A stretch of 64,000 nt of DNA. Source: Bacteroidaceae bacterium (lineage in GTDB: Bacteria > Bacteroidota > Bacteroidia > Bacteroidales > Bacteroidaceae). Position numbers and translations under genes: made by a program. The notes under the pieces were generated by a model, which worked only from the letters and a program-made list of their open reading frames with translations, ran no database searches and was not told the origin of the DNA. Where the stretch lies: contig JAFXVZ010000010.1 of assembly GCA_017534535.1 (NCBI GenBank), positions 1-64,000 of the forward strand, read 5' to 3'. Below, piece by piece: positions 50,598 through 60,883 of this stretch (position 1 is the first letter of the stretch; every line of letters begins with the position of its first letter).

Positions 50598-51734
50598 ATG
50601 AAATATTACCTGATAGTTGGCGAAGCATCGGGTGACCTGCATGCATCTCACCTGATGTCGGCTCTTCAGGAGGCCGATTCACAAGCTCAGTTCCGTTTTT
50701 ATGGTGGTGACCTGATGGCTGCTGTGGGGGGCACATTGGTAAAGCATTACCGTGAGTTGGCATATATGGGATTTATTCCTGTGTTGCTGCATTTGAAGAC
50801 AATTTTTGCCAATATGCGTTTTTGCAAACGCGACATCGTGGAGTGGCAACCTGATGTGCTTATACTCGTCGATTATCCTGGTTTCAATTTAGATATTGCC
50901 AAATATATCCATAGTAATACGCATATACCTGTGTATTACTATATTTCACCTAAGATTTGGGCATGGAAGGAATACCGTATCAAGAATATCAAACGTGATG
51001 TGGATGAATTGTTTTCCATCTTGCCTTTCGAGGTGGATTTCTTTGAAAGGAAGCATCATTATCCTATTCATTATGTGGGCAATCCTTCGTTCGACGAAGT
51101 GATGGCTTACGAAGCTGCACACCCCCGCGATTTCTCTACCTTTGTGGCAAATAACGGACTGACAGATCAACCGATTATTGCGCTGTTGGCAGGAAGTCGT
51201 AAGCAAGAAATAAAGGACAATTTGCCTCAGATGATTGAGGCTGCAAAGGAATTCCCTGATTATCAGTTGGTGCTGGCAGGTGCTCCTGGTATAGATCCTT
51301 TGTACTATCAGTCATTCTTACATGGAGCTAATGTAAAGGTGCTGTTCAATCAGACTTACCCTTTACTACAACATGCTGAGGCCGCGTTGGTTACTTCAGG
51401 TACCGCCACCTTAGAAACGGCATTGTTCCGAGTACCACAGGTGGTGTGTTATTATTTAAGCTTTGGTAAGATTGTGAGCTTCCTGAAGAAAATGGTGCTA
51501 TCGGTAAAGTACATCTCTTTAGTGAATCTCATTGCCAGCAAGGAAGTGGTTCAAGAATTGGTGGCCGATCGTATGACGGTGGAAAATGTCCGAGCCGAAT
51601 TATCAAAGCTTCTGACTGACAAAGTTTATCGTCAACAGATGTTGGATGGCTATACTGAGATTGCCCATAGGTTAGGGAATCCAGGGGCACCTCGCAAAGC
51701 GGCAGAAATCATCGTTCAAAAGCTAAACAGATAA
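50598..51734 (+). CDS. lpxB: Lipid-A-disaccharide synthase
   Basis: A 378-residue GT19 enzyme that joins lipid X and UDP-diacylglucosamine into the lipid A disaccharide at the inner membrane. VGEASGDLHASHL at the N-terminus, DYPGFNLDIAK, YYISPKIWAWKEYR, LLAGSRKQEIKDNLP and SGTATLETAL are all visible. Its 3' end overlaps cdsA by 12 bases, tail to tail. Confidence 0.97.
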   Translation: MKYYLIVGEASGDLHASHLMSALQEADSQAQFRFYGGDLMAAVGGTLVKHYRELAYMGFIPVLLHLKTIFANMRFCKRDIVEWQPDVLILVDYPGFNLDIAKYIHSNTHIPVYYYISPKIWAWKEYRIKNIKRDVDELFSILPFEVDFFERKHHYPIHYVGNPSFDEVMAYEAAHPRDFSTFVANNGLTDQPIIALLAGSRKQEIKDNLPQMIEAAKEFPDYQLVLAGAPGIDPLYYQSFLHGANVKVLFNQTYPLLQHAEAALVTSGTATLETALFRVPQVVCYYLSFGKIVSFLKKMVLSVKYISLVNLIASKEVVQELVADRMTVENVRAELSKLLTDKVYRQQMLDGYTEIAHRLGNPGAPRKAAEIIVQKLNR

Positions 51735-52556
51735 CAAATAAAGATATACCGTAGCTGCTGGTATTGCCATTAAAGCACTATCAAAACGGTCGAGCATACC
51801 GCCGTGTCCAGGCAGTATATGTCCAGAATCTTTGATACCCAACTGACGTTTGAACAGTGATTCCGTTAAATCACCCCACGTGCCAAATACTACAATGGTC
51901 AGTGCCAATCCTATCCACTCCCATATGTTGAGGATAGGGAAGAAATGTGCCAAGACCACTGCGGCAATGATAGCTACCACTGTTCCGCCAATGCTGCCTT
52001 CCCAAGACTTCTTAGGAGAAATCCTCTCAAATAACCTATGCTTGCCAAAAAGAGTTCCAATACAATAGGCACCAGTGTCACTCATCCACAAAAAGATAAA
52101 AATAGAGAGTGGCAATACCGGATTATAGGTAACTTCTGATGAAGTAAAGTCGTTTTGGAATGAAATGACATTCAGCAAAGCGAAAGGTAAGGCGACATAC
52201 ACCTGACTAAGCATAGTATGTGCCCAGTTGCCAATGGGATTCTCTCGCTTGAGATATAATTCTGATATCATCATGTAAAGTAATAGCAAGAGGTAGGGTA
52301 GGAAAACGCTGGCAAGTGCCATGTTAGTGCAATAGCCCATGAATGCCATAAACAGGTAGCCGGCACCAAGTGCAGTAATGTAGATATTCACATGCGAGTC
52401 GGTGTGTACATTGATGAGCTGGCCATATTCAATAACGGTCATTGCACTAATTATCAGGAACAACACACCGAATGAGAGTGGGTTAAATAAAATGCAACCC
52501 ACCAGCACTGCTACAAATAGGACACCTGTTAACGCTCTTGTTATAAAGTTCTTCAT
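51723..52556 (-). CDS. cdsA: Phosphatidate cytidylyltransferase (CDP-diglyceride synthase)
   Basis: A 277-residue inner-membrane enzyme with about eight hydrophobic segments. It makes CDP-diacylglycerol from phosphatidate and CTP. The family signature near the C-terminus is intact: SLFKRQLGIKDSGHILPGHG followed by GMLDRFDS. It overlaps ftsH by 4 bases. Together with cls it covers phospholipid head-group synthesis in this window. Confidence 0.96.
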   Translation of the reverse strand: MKNFITRALTGVLFVAVLVGCILFNPLSFGVLFLIISAMTVIEYGQLINVHTDSHVNIYITALGAGYLFMAFMGYCTNMALASVFLPYLLLLLYMMISELYLKRENPIGNWAHTMLSQVYVALPFALLNVISFQNDFTSSEVTYNPVLPLSIFIFLWMSDTGAYCIGTLFGKHRLFERISPKKSWEGSIGGTVVAIIAAVVLAHFFPILNIWEWIGLALTIVVFGTWGDLTESLFKRQLGIKDSGHILPGHGGMLDRFDSALMAIPAATVYLYLLSV

Positions 52557-54637
52557 GACTCTTGCTCTCCTTTATTGGCAGCTTCTTCTGCAGCTTGTTC
52601 ACCTCTTTTCTTAGCTTCCTCCTCAGCCTGCTTCAGTTCGTTGGAAATCTTGTTGGCAGAGAAAATCTCTTCTGAGCGTGATGCCCATGGACGAGGACCA
52701 AAGATTTCTTCTACGTCTTCGGCAAAGATTACCTCACGTTCTACCAGTCGTTGTGCCAACTGATTGTGCTTCTCCTTGTTTTCTTTTAAGATGCGTTTAG
52801 CTCGCTCATATTGCTCATTCACCATACGTTTCACCTCAGTGTCAATCAGTTCAGCTGTATGTTCACTATAAGGTTTATTAAAGCCAAACTCATCACCAGC
52901 ATTGTAGTAGCACAGGTTAGGCAGTTCGTCACTCATACCCATATAAGCAATCATGCCGTATGCCTGTTTGGTTACTCGCTCCAGGTCGTTCATGGCACCC
53001 GATGAAATCCTGCCGATAAACAAATCCTCAGCTGCTCGTCCACCTAAAGTGGCACACATCTCATCGAGCATTTGTTCTTTCGTTGTAATTTGTCTCTCTT
53101 CTGGCAGATACCATGCTGCCCCCAAGGCTCTGCCTCGTGGCACGATGGTTACCTTAATCAATGGGTTTGCATATTCCAACAACCAAGAGATAGACGCATG
53201 TCCTGCTTCATGGATGGCAATGGATTTGCGTTCCTCTTCAGTGGTAATCTTATTCTTCTTTTCCAAACCGCCAATGATACGATCTACAGCGTCTAAGAAA
53301 TCTTGTTTGGTCACCGCTTTTTTGCCATGTCGAGCTGCGATGAGGGCAGCTTCATTACAAACGTTGGCAATGTCGGCACCCGAGAAACCTGGTGTCTGAC
53401 GAGCCAGCAAGTCAATGTCAAGTGATTGATCCACCTTAATAGGACGAAGGTGAACACCAAATATCTCCTTGCGTTCGTTCAGGTCTGGTAAATCTACATG
53501 TATCTGACGGTCAAAGCGTCCAGCTCGCAATAGGGCCTGGTCAAGCACATCCACACGGTTGGTAGCTGCCAGGATAATAATACCACTGTTGGATCCGAAA
53601 CCGTCCATCTCAGTCAATAACTGGTTCAATGTGCTTTCACGCTCGTCATTGCCCCCCATCGCCGCACGGCTTGAACGGGCACGGCCCACAGCATCAATTT
53701 CGTCGATGAACACAATACAAGGGGTCTTTTCTTTAGCCTGACGGAAAAGATCGCGCACACGTGATGCACCTACACCCACAAACATCTCCACCAAGTCGGA
53801 GCCTGCCAATGAGAAAAATGGTACATCAGCCTCACCTGCTACAGCCTTGGCAAGCAATGTCTTACCAGTTCCAGGAGGGCCTACCAGAAGAGCACCCTTA
53901 GGGATCTTACCTCCCAGGTCAGTGTATTTCTTGGGATCTTTCAGGAATTCCACAATCTCCTCTACCTCTTGCTTTGCTTCAGCCAAGCCAGCCACATCCT
54001 TGAAAGTGACTTTTTCTTTGGAGTCTTTCTCGAATAGCTGTGCCTTCGACTTGCCCACATTGAAGATGCCACCACCTAAGCCGCCAGCTCCCCCTGACAT
54101 GCGTCGTGAGAGGTAGATCATAAAGGCAATGAAGAACACCAGTGGCAGGATTTGCCACATAATGGCCCAGAAATAATTCTGGCGTTTCTTATATTGGATG
54201 GTGCCATCGAAATGCGATTGCTGCATCTCGGAATCGATAAACTCGCCCAAACTATGTCGTGAAGGTGCTTCAGTAATCACGAAAGGCTTCTTTCCCACCT
54301 TGTTAGAGTCTTGCTTAAATACTTGTTGCACATGCTGTTGCTTGATGTATGCCTCCACCGTATTGTCATCGTATCCAATCACACGGTTTACGTATCCATT
54401 GCGAACAAACTGCTGGAACTCACCATAGGTGACTTCGCGCTGTGTGCTGCTATCATCATTGAAGAACATCAGTCCTAACAACAACATACCTATCAGAAGG
54501 TAGAGGATATTCAGGTTGAACCTGAGGGTGATTGGTTTCTGTTCCTTCTTATCACCCTTTTTCTCGTTCTGCCTTTTCTGCTCTTGAGGCTGTTCTGGAT
54601 TCTGTTCTTTTTTCTTATTGTCGTTATTTTCGCTCAT
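52553..54637 (-). CDS. ftsH: ATP-dependent zinc metalloprotease FtsH
   Basis: A 694-residue membrane-bound AAA protease. Two membrane segments (about 43-59 and 155-175) flank a periplasmic domain. Walker A GPPGTGKT (253-260), Walker [12 protein letters not shown], the SRH region RAGRFDRQI and the zinc motif HEAGH (476-480) are present. Both ends are low-complexity charged tails. It lies in the rsfS-ftsH-cdsA run and degrades membrane and regulatory proteins. Confidence 0.98.
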   Translation of the reverse strand: MSENNDNKKKEQNPEQPQEQKRQNEKKGDKKEQKPITLRFNLNILYLLIGMLLLGLMFFNDDSSTQREVTYGEFQQFVRNGYVNRVIGYDDNTVEAYIKQQHVQQVFKQDSNKVGKKPFVITEAPSRHSLGEFIDSEMQQSHFDGTIQYKKRQNYFWAIMWQILPLVFFIAFMIYLSRRMSGGAGGLGGGIFNVGKSKAQLFEKDSKEKVTFKDVAGLAEAKQEVEEIVEFLKDPKKYTDLGGKIPKGALLVGPPGTGKTLLAKAVAGEADVPFFSLAGSDLVEMFVGVGASRVRDLFRQAKEKTPCIVFIDEIDAVGRARSSRAAMGGNDERESTLNQLLTEMDGFGSNSGIIILAATNRVDVLDQALLRAGRFDRQIHVDLPDLNERKEIFGVHLRPIKVDQSLDIDLLARQTPGFSGADIANVCNEAALIAARHGKKAVTKQDFLDAVDRIIGGLEKKNKITTEEERKSIAIHEAGHASISWLLEYANPLIKVTIVPRGRALGAAWYLPEERQITTKEQMLDEMCATLGGRAAEDLFIGRISSGAMNDLERVTKQAYGMIAYMGMSDELPNLCYYNAGDEFGFNKPYSEHTAELIDTEVKRMVNEQYERAKRILKENKEKHNQLAQRLVEREVIFAEDVEEIFGPRPWASRSEEIFSANKISNELKQAEEEAKKRGEQAAEEAANKGEQES

Positions 54638-54650
54638 TGTTCTAATTCTT

Positions 54651-55010
54651 TTAATCTAAATCAGGAATGTTCGTCAGTTTAGCATCGGCCCACAGGTGTT
54701 CCAAGTTATAAAACTCCCTGGCTTCGGGCAGGAATACATGAACCATCACATTGGCATAGTCCATAGCTATCCAAGTAGCGTTTCTCTGTCCATCGATGCC
54801 TACAGGCTTTACATGGCTCCTCTTGATGGTGAAATCCTCGATGGAGTCAGCTATAGCAGACACCTGCATGGGTGAGTTACCTTGGCAAACCACAAAATAC
54901 TGGCAGATGGTGTCGTCAATATCTGTGAGGTCAGCTATCACTATCTGCTTGCCTTTTTTCTCTTGTATTCCTTCTGTAATGTCTAATAAAAGTTTTTTCG
55001 TATCGTCCAT
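54651..55010 (-). CDS. rsfS: Ribosomal silencing factor RsfS
   Basis: A 119-residue protein that binds L14 and blocks subunit joining when nutrients are scarce. The pattern DLTDIDDTICQYFVVCQGNS and WIAMDYANVMVHVFLPEARE is typical. The start at MDDTKKLLLDI is preferred; an in-frame ATG 24 codons upstream lies beyond the candidate promoter at 55039. It is the first gene of the run with ftsH and cdsA. Confidence 0.95.
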   Translation of the reverse strand: MDDTKKLLLDITEGIQEKKGKQIVIADLTDIDDTICQYFVVCQGNSPMQVSAIADSIEDFTIKRSHVKPVGIDGQRNATWIAMDYANVMVHVFLPEAREFYNLEHLWADAKLTNIPDLD

Positions 55011-55038
55011 TCTTAATCTTATGGGTTGTTTAATGATG

Positions 55039-55046
55039 CAAAGATA
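55039..55046 (-). promoter_or_regulatory. -7 element of rsfS-ftsH-cdsA
   Basis: Minus strand TATCTTTG, 28 bases before the chosen rsfS ATG. Confidence 0.55.
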
Positions 55047-55129
55047 GTTGTATTTCTCTGATAAACCACCTAAAAATGGCATAGACTTTCAAAAAAAGTC
55101 GTTTTTTTTGATTTTTTTTCAAAAGATTG

Positions 55130-55159
55130 TTTGTATTTCAGCAAAAGTTCGTATCTTTG
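55130..55159 (+). promoter_or_regulatory. Promoter of tRNA-Gln
   Basis: TTTG (55130-55133), 18 bp, TATCTTTG (55152-55159), 28 bases before the tRNA. Confidence 0.7.
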
Positions 55160-55187
55160 CAACCGCAAAACAGAAATGTTGGGGCAT

Positions 55188-55261
55188 TGGAGTATGGTGT
55201 AATGGTAACACTACAGATTCTGGTCCTGTCATTCCAGGTTCGAATCCTGGTACTCCAACCA
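55188..55261 (+). tRNA. tRNA-Gln (CTG)
   Basis: Acceptor TGGAGTA/TACTCCA pairs perfectly. Anticodon loop TTCTGGT gives anticodon CTG, and the T-arm is CCAGG-TTCGAAT-CCTGG. Unlike tRNA-Lys and tRNA-Glu in this window, the CCA end is encoded (55259-55261). Confidence 0.95.
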
Positions 55262-55295
55262 AGAAGCCGCTGGTCAATTACCAACGGCTTCTTTT
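55262..55295 (+). terminator. Terminator of tRNA-Gln
   Basis: GAAGCCG and TGGT on the left pair with ACCA and CGGCTTC on the right, followed by TTTT. Confidence 0.85.
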
Positions 55296-55395
55296 CTATA
55301 TATAGCCAATGGCTTCCCTTTCTTATAACTATATAACGAGAAGGGGAACTTCTCAGTCCCCTCCCTCTCAAATATCCATATTAAAAACATTTTTT

Positions 55396-57291
55396 TTATT
55401 CAGCTTTCTCTTCGTCCTTCTGGAAACTATCGTCAATCTGGCGAATCTTCTCTTTGGCCACCTCGATTTCAGCCTTCAGCTTATCCATCTTCTTGTTCAG
55501 TTCAGTCAGCAGGCTGTTACCGCTTTTAGAAGTAGCATTCAGGAAGCCCAAGTTGTTTTCATAGGTATGTAATTCATTGAGCAGGTTCTCGTAATTGCGT
55601 ACCAACTTCTCGCGTTCACGATAAGCAGCCTGTATGCCAGTTTCCTGAACTTTGCCTACAGCAGCACGGAACTTGCTTACTTTCTTTGCCATGCTCAGGT
55701 TGAATGTCTTGTACAGTTTATCTACCAACGCACGATACTGTTCGTAAACCTTGTCTTTTTCTTTGAATGGCACATGACCAATCTCATTCCACTCAGCCAT
55801 CAGCGCATGAATCTTTTGGTTGTTCTCATCGCTCTCCACCTGTTCCTTCAGTTCCTGAAGTTGTGCAATGATTCCCTTCTTGCGTTTCAGGTTTTCACTC
55901 TCAATAGAACGCTGAGAAGAAGTGGCAGCACCCTTCTGCTCGAAGAAATAGTCGCAAGCAGCAATGAAACGTTTCCAAAGCGTGTCAGAATAGCGTTTAG
56001 CCACAGGGCCGATGTTCTTCCATTCTTTCTGAAGCTTCACCAGTTCTTCTGTTGTCTCCTTCCATTCCTTACTGTTCTTCAGCGCCTCCACACGTTCCAC
56101 CAAAGCACGCTTCTTTTCCAGGTTCTCGTTCATGCGAGCCTTAGCCTGCTTGAAATAGTCGCTCTTCTTCTGGAAGAACTCATCGCAAGCCTTACGGAAA
56201 CGCTCGAATATCTTTACATTCAGCTTCTGTGGAGCATAGCCTATGGTTTTCCACTTGTTCTGCAGGGCAATCACTTCCTGAGTTTTTTTCTCCCAAGCTT
56301 GGAAGCCAGTCAACTTCTGGTAGTCAATGCCTTCTACAATCTCGCAGATAACAGTCTTCTTATCCAAATTTTCTTGTTCTACCTTCTTCTGCTCCTCAAA
56401 ATACTGCTGGTGTTTCTTGTTCAGCAGGGTAGAGGCGGCTTTGAAGCGAGCCCATATCTCATCACGCAACTCCTTAGCCACAGGGCCAGTGTCGCGATAT
56501 TCCTGGTGCAATTTTTGCAGGTGATGGAATGCAGCCACCACATCCTCTTCTTCAGCCAGTTTCTCAGCGGCTTCGCAGAGGCGAGTCTTAATCTCCAGAT
56601 TCTTTTTGAAGTCGTATTCACGGAACTCGTTGTTCAGCTTCAGCAGGTCATAGAATTTCTCCACATAAAGCTGATAATTTTTCCACAATTCGTTAGTCTT
56701 ATTCTGTGGAACCAACGTCACATCATGCCACTGTTGCTGCAACTTCTTGAACTCGTTGTAGTTCTTATTGGGGTCTTCTGGTGATTCGATGAGTTCCTTG
56801 AGCTCTTCGATAATGGCCAGCTTCACCTGATAGTTCTTCTCGCGCAGCTTCTCCTCCTCGGCATTCAGCTGATTTCTTTTCTCTTTGACAATGGTCATCA
56901 CTTGTTTAAACTCATCTTCTTCTGCATCGGGTGCTGGCACAAAGTCCTCCTCGTTGCCACCACCTTCAATGAAGGCCCGTTTGGCAGCTTCCACCTCGGC
57001 GTTGTGCAGCCTGTAGAAATTCTGTTTCAAGGTGTCGATCACTGTCTTAGACGCTTGTTCCACGTCTTCGGCAATCTCTTTCATCTTGGCCAGAATCTCT
57101 GGCTTGGTTAACTTACGTGCAGATTCATCCCCGGCAGCTGCTTCGAGGGTTTCCTGAACCTCTTCAACCACCTCTTCTGGTGCTGTTAGTTCCTGAGCTG
57201 CTGGCTCTGGAGCTTCCACCGTTTGCTTTACATCTTCTAATCCTTCTTCCATTTTTGGCAGATTAGTGTCCTGAGTGTCCGTCATTGTCAA
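55396..57291 (-). CDS. DUF349 repeat protein
   Basis: A 631-residue acidic and basic, largely helical cytoplasmic protein. The C-terminal two thirds carry about five DUF349 units, each with a pattern like KWKTIGYAPQKLNVKIFERF or EWKNIGPVAKRYSDTLWKRF. The N-terminal 60 residues are Glu/Pro/Val-rich and disordered in appearance. Function in Bacteroidetes is unknown. It is transcribed alone. Confidence 0.92.
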   Translation of the reverse strand: MTMTDTQDTNLPKMEEGLEDVKQTVEAPEPAAQELTAPEEVVEEVQETLEAAAGDESARKLTKPEILAKMKEIAEDVEQASKTVIDTLKQNFYRLHNAEVEAAKRAFIEGGGNEEDFVPAPDAEEDEFKQVMTIVKEKRNQLNAEEEKLREKNYQVKLAIIEELKELIESPEDPNKNYNEFKKLQQQWHDVTLVPQNKTNELWKNYQLYVEKFYDLLKLNNEFREYDFKKNLEIKTRLCEAAEKLAEEEDVVAAFHHLQKLHQEYRDTGPVAKELRDEIWARFKAASTLLNKKHQQYFEEQKKVEQENLDKKTVICEIVEGIDYQKLTGFQAWEKKTQEVIALQNKWKTIGYAPQKLNVKIFERFRKACDEFFQKKSDYFKQAKARMNENLEKKRALVERVEALKNSKEWKETTEELVKLQKEWKNIGPVAKRYSDTLWKRFIAACDYFFEQKGAATSSQRSIESENLKRKKGIIAQLQELKEQVESDENNQKIHALMAEWNEIGHVPFKEKDKVYEQYRALVDKLYKTFNLSMAKKVSKFRAAVGKVQETGIQAAYREREKLVRNYENLLNELHTYENNLGFLNATSKSGNSLLTELNKKMDKLKAEIEVAKEKIRQIDDSFQKDEEKAE

Positions 57292-57458
57292 TAGATATTT
57301 AAGTTTGCGGTAACCCGCTTTCTACGTTATCAAGCTACAAATTAATGAATAAAAAAAGAGATTTCATATTTTTTTGCATCTTTTTTTTATTCTTAGTGTT
57401 ATTTTTTGCCCAAAATCGCTTTTAAGAAGGGTGTTTTAACATAAAATCGGCCTCTTTT
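57292..57458. other. A/T-rich gap between DUF349 and mgtE
   Basis: No gene or strong promoter is visible. A short GCGGGTTACCCGC-like dyad lies near 57309 and several T-runs near 57370-57390 may end mgtE transcription. Confidence 0.4.
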
Positions 57459-58805
57459 TCATGTTAATGCCACCGTAATGACCATATAAATCAGCATACC
57501 CATGATGTCACTAATAATAGTGATGAAGGGACCTGTTGCGATAGCTGGGTCAATTTTCAGCTTATCGAAGGTCATTGGCACGATAGTTCCAAAGATAGAG
57601 GCGAACATCACAACAGCAAACAGACTCAAGCTCACCGAATAGGTGATGGTGGCTGTTCCTCCATAAACGATGAAATTGTAAATATAGACCAGCATAGAGA
57701 TGATGGTGGCATTGATGGAAGCCACCACAGCCTCCTTGCCGATGTGCTTGACCATGTCTTTCGACTCCAGCGAGCTGTTGGCGAGACCTTGCACAACGAT
57801 AGCTGATGATTGGGTACCTACGTTACCACCCGTACCACCCACCAGCGGAATGAACAATGCCATCTCGGGATGAGCTGCAAAGGTGGAATCGAAATTACCC
57901 AATATCATAGAGTTGCCGATACCACCCAAAATACCAATCAACAACCAAGGCATGCGGGCACGGGTTTGCTGAAATACACTATCGTCGGTCTCGATATCCT
58001 GCGAGATACCAGATGCCAACTGATAGTCACGTTCGCTATGCTCACGCACCTGATCCATCACGTCATCGACAGTGATTTGTCCCACCAGCCTGCCGATACT
58101 ATCCACCACAGGTAGCGCCACCAAGTCGTATTTCTCAATTGCCTGAACCACTTCATCCAAAGGCGTATCAACTCGCACAGAAACAGGGTCGCGATGCATC
58201 ACATGTTTCACTTTTGAGACGGAGGGAGATGAAATCATCTTCTTCAAAGGGAAAGTGCCCAGCAATCGCTCGTCGTCATCCACCACATATACATAGTAGA
58301 TTTCGTCCATCTGCTCGGCCTGCATACGCATCTCCTTGAGGCACTCGGGCATACTCCAGTTCTCGTTAACAATCACCATCTCAGTGCCCATGATACCACC
58401 GGCAGTATCTTCGTCGTACTTCAACAGATCCACGATGTCGCCTGCCTGCTCAATGTCGCCCATGTGGCTCAGCACCTCTTCCTGTTTTTCCTCGTCGAGG
58501 TCACGAATCAGGTCAACCGCATCATCCGTGTCCATATTGTCCACGAAGCGCTTGGCGATGATTTCAGGATCCAACCCTTCCAGCAGTTCGTTACGTTCGT
58601 CGTCATCCATCTCAGAGAGCACATCGGCAGCTTTCTCGTTATCGAGCAACTGATAGATGTAGCGAGCCTCTTCCAGGTTCAGCTCCTTACACAGCTCGGC
58701 TATGTCGGCCGGGTGCATGTTCCAGATGATGGTCCTCACATTCTCACCGTCCTTGTGCGCAATCAATTCTTTCACGTTGTCAACATACTTCTCATCGATT
58801 TCCAT
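57459..58805 (-). CDS. mgtE: Magnesium transporter MgtE
   Basis: A 448-residue channel protein: N-terminal helical MgtE-N domain (ELLEGLDPEIIAKRFVDNMD), two CBS domains (about 130-255, gating by cytosolic Mg2+), and five C-terminal membrane helices with the conserved PLVGGTGGNVGTQSSA. Length is normal. It starts 5 bases after the ksgA stop and is probably co-transcribed with it. Confidence 0.96.
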   Translation of the reverse strand: MEIDEKYVDNVKELIAHKDGENVRTIIWNMHPADIAELCKELNLEEARYIYQLLDNEKAADVLSEMDDDERNELLEGLDPEIIAKRFVDNMDTDDAVDLIRDLDEEKQEEVLSHMGDIEQAGDIVDLLKYDEDTAGGIMGTEMVIVNENWSMPECLKEMRMQAEQMDEIYYVYVVDDDERLLGTFPLKKMISSPSVSKVKHVMHRDPVSVRVDTPLDEVVQAIEKYDLVALPVVDSIGRLVGQITVDDVMDQVREHSERDYQLASGISQDIETDDSVFQQTRARMPWLLIGILGGIGNSMILGNFDSTFAAHPEMALFIPLVGGTGGNVGTQSSAIVVQGLANSSLESKDMVKHIGKEAVVASINATIISMLVYIYNFIVYGGTATITYSVSLSLFAVVMFASIFGTIVPMTFDKLKIDPAIATGPFITIISDIMGMLIYMVITVALT

Positions 58806-58810
58806 AACGT

Positions 58811-59602
58811 TCAGTTTTCAGGGTTAACATATTCTTTTACTCTGTTCGTCAGGCTGATGAACTCTGCCACGCTCAGTTGTTCTGGGCGACGGTTGAAAAG
58901 CTCGTCAGTCAGTAAGGGGCAATCAGGTCCCACGATGGGCTTGATTGAGTTACGCAGGGTCTTCCTTCGCTGGTTGAAGGTGGTCTTCACCACCTGCTTG
59001 AACAAGGTTTCATCACATCCCAGCTCCTGGGTGTCATTGCGAGTCATCCGAATCACGGCACTCTTCACTTTAGGAGGAGGGTTGAACACATGTTCATGTA
59101 CGGTAAACAGATACTCCACGCTATACCAAGCCTGCATCAGTACGCTCAAGATGCCGTAAGTCTTACTGCCTGGTCCTGCCGCCATTCGCTCAGCCACCTC
59201 CTTCTGTATCATGCCTGTGCAGCAGGGAATGAGGTTCTTGTTGTCCAGCATCTTGAAGAATATCTGCGATGAGATGTTATAGGGATAGTTGCCTGTCAGC
59301 ACAAAGGGTTGTCCGCCAAACACCTGCTGCAGGTCCATCTTCAGGAAATCGCCCTCTATGATGTTGCCCTCCAGCGTGGGGAAGTTGGCATGCAGGTAGG
59401 CAATGGACTCTCTGTCGAGCTCCACCACCTTCAGCGACCTTTCCTTCTGCAACAGGAATTGCGTCAGCACACCCATGCCTGGACCTACCTCCAATACGGG
59501 AAGGGTAGGGCATGCATCTATCGTATCGGCAATGTCCTTGGCAATGCCCAGATCGGTCAGGAAATGCTGTCCCAAAAACTTTTTAGGTCTAACCTGTCTC
59601 AT
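58811..59602 (-). CDS. rsmA: 16S rRNA dimethyladenosine transferase
   Basis: A 263-residue enzyme (KsgA) that dimethylates A1518 and A1519 of 16S rRNA late in 30S assembly. KKFLGQHFL (7-15), SAM motif LEVGPGMGVLT (37-47) and catalytic NYPYNISS (105-112) are present. Length is normal. Confidence 0.97.
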   Translation of the reverse strand: MRQVRPKKFLGQHFLTDLGIAKDIADTIDACPTLPVLEVGPGMGVLTQFLLQKERSLKVVELDRESIAYLHANFPTLEGNIIEGDFLKMDLQQVFGGQPFVLTGNYPYNISSQIFFKMLDNKNLIPCCTGMIQKEVAERMAAGPGSKTYGILSVLMQAWYSVEYLFTVHEHVFNPPPKVKSAVIRMTRNDTQELGCDETLFKQVVKTTFNQRRKTLRNSIKPIVGPDCPLLTDELFNRRPEQLSVAEFISLTNRVKEYVNPEN

Positions 59603-59617
59603 CTCAAAATTAATTCA

Positions 59618-59625
59618 TATCTTTG
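59618..59625 (+). promoter_or_regulatory. -7 element of the flippase-like gene
   Basis: TATCTTTG, 34 bases before the ATG. A minus-strand TATTTTTG for rsmA lies at 59633-59640, so the two promoters face each other and overlap. Confidence 0.5.
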
Positions 59626-59659
59626 CAAACTGCAAAAATAAACATTTTAATTAAAAAAG

Positions 59660-60628
59660 ATGAACAAAAGGCTGAAAAAATCACTCAAAGCCCTCTTACC
59701 AATCGTTTTGGGAGTCTTTGTGCTGTATTTTGTCTATCGTGACTACGATTTTTCACGCTTAGGCGAAGTGCTGGCACACCAAGTCGCTTGGGATTGGATG
59801 GCATTGTCTCTGCTCTTTGGCGTATTGAGCCACGTGTTTCGTGGCTTGCGTTGGAAGCAGACGCTTCAGCCTTTGGGTGAGCATCCCAAGAGTGCCAACT
59901 GCATCAATGCCATCTTCGTTTCATACGCTGCCAACCTTATTATTCCCCGAATGGGCGAGCTTACCCGTTGTGGGGTGTTGTACAAGACGGATGGTGTCAA
60001 CTTCAGCAAAGCTTTGGGCACAGTAGTCACTGAGCGCATCATCGATGGCGTTTGCATCCTGCTCATTACTGCTTTCACCTTCTTGCTTCAGATGTCCGTC
60101 TTTATGCGGTTCTTCAGCGAGACAGGTACCAAAATACCATCGTTTGCTCATTTGGTGGCCTCTCCTTGGTTCTATGTGAGCCTGTTTTGTGTGATTGGGG
60201 TATGTGTACTCCTCTATTATATAATAAAGGTGTTCGGTTTGCCCAGAAAAGTGCGTGCTCTGTTGTTGGGCATCTGGAAGGGCATACTTTCCGTGCGTCA
60301 GGTAGATAATCCTCCCTTGTTTGTGGGCTACACCATATTAATATGGTTATCCTACCTCCTGCATTTCTATTTTACCTTCTTCTGCTTCGACTTTTCAGCC
60401 GATTTAGGTCTTTTGGCAGGCTTGGTTATGTTCGTAGGAGGCACCTTTGCTGTGATAGTGCCCACACCTAATGGTGCAGGACCTTGGCACTTTGCTGTTA
60501 TCACCATGATGATGCTCTATGGTGTTAGCAATGCTGATGCAGCTACTTTCGCTCTCATAGTTCATGCCATCCAAACCCTCTTGGTGATTATTTTAGGCAT
60601 CTGGGGATGGCTCTTTGGGAATTTGTGA
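59660..60628 (+). CDS. Flippase-like integral membrane protein (LPG_synthase_TM family)
   Basis: A 322-residue protein with about eight membrane segments and family marks VSYAANLIIPRMGELTRCGV, ALGTVVTERIIDG and the C-terminal GGTFAVIVPTPNGAGPWHF. It matches the membrane domain of lysylphosphatidylglycerol synthase without the soluble transferase domain, so a lipid-handling role is likely but the substrate is unknown. After its stop comes a repeat-filled gap of 335 bp. Confidence 0.88.
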   Translation: MNKRLKKSLKALLPIVLGVFVLYFVYRDYDFSRLGEVLAHQVAWDWMALSLLFGVLSHVFRGLRWKQTLQPLGEHPKSANCINAIFVSYAANLIIPRMGELTRCGVLYKTDGVNFSKALGTVVTERIIDGVCILLITAFTFLLQMSVFMRFFSETGTKIPSFAHLVASPWFYVSLFCVIGVCVLLYYIIKVFGLPRKVRALLLGIWKGILSVRQVDNPPLFVGYTILIWLSYLLHFYFTFFCFDFSADLGLLAGLVMFVGGTFAVIVPTPNGAGPWHFAVITMMMLYGVSNADAATFALIVHAIQTLLVIILGIWGWLFGNL

Positions 60629-60672
60629 TAAAGTCACATAATAGCTCCGAGCGGATGCTTCATTTAGTCGGA

Positions 60673-60760
60673 GTAAGCGATCCTTCCTCCCGAAGTAAAC
60701 GAGCCTTCCTCCCGAAGTAAGCGGGCTTTCCTTCCGAAGTAAACGGGCCTTCCTCCCGAA
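60673..60760. repeat. 22 bp array, family A (four units)
   Basis: Units at 60673, 60695, 60717 and 60739 follow GTAARCGRGCYTTCCTYCCGAA without gaps. Each holds CTTCCTCCCGAAG or CTTCCTTCCGAAG at the unit junction, a 13 bp sequence with inverted CTTC/GAAG ends. Confidence 0.9.
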
Positions 60761-60782
60761 GCGGGCATTTGCTTCAACTAAT

Positions 60783-60826
60783 TGCCCCGATTGCTTGAAG
60801 CAAATGGCTCGATTGCTTGAAGCAAT
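60783..60826. repeat. 22 bp array, family B (two clear units)
   Basis: Units at 60783 and 60805 each contain the perfect 13 bp dyad TTGCTTGAAGCAA. The 22 bases before (60761-60782) contain a degenerate copy (ATTTGCTT..AA) and keep the register with family A. Confidence 0.85.
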
Positions 60827-60883
60827 TGAACCCATAGACTTATGCCATCTTAGGGAAGCAATGTATCTTAGTCACGAAGGAAT

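Noticed and set aside
55774-56784. Long plus-strand ORF opposite DUF349
   Set aside because: It is a mirror of a Lys/Glu-rich helical gene, giving a Leu/Phe-rich product without motifs. The minus-strand DUF349 repeats are clear.
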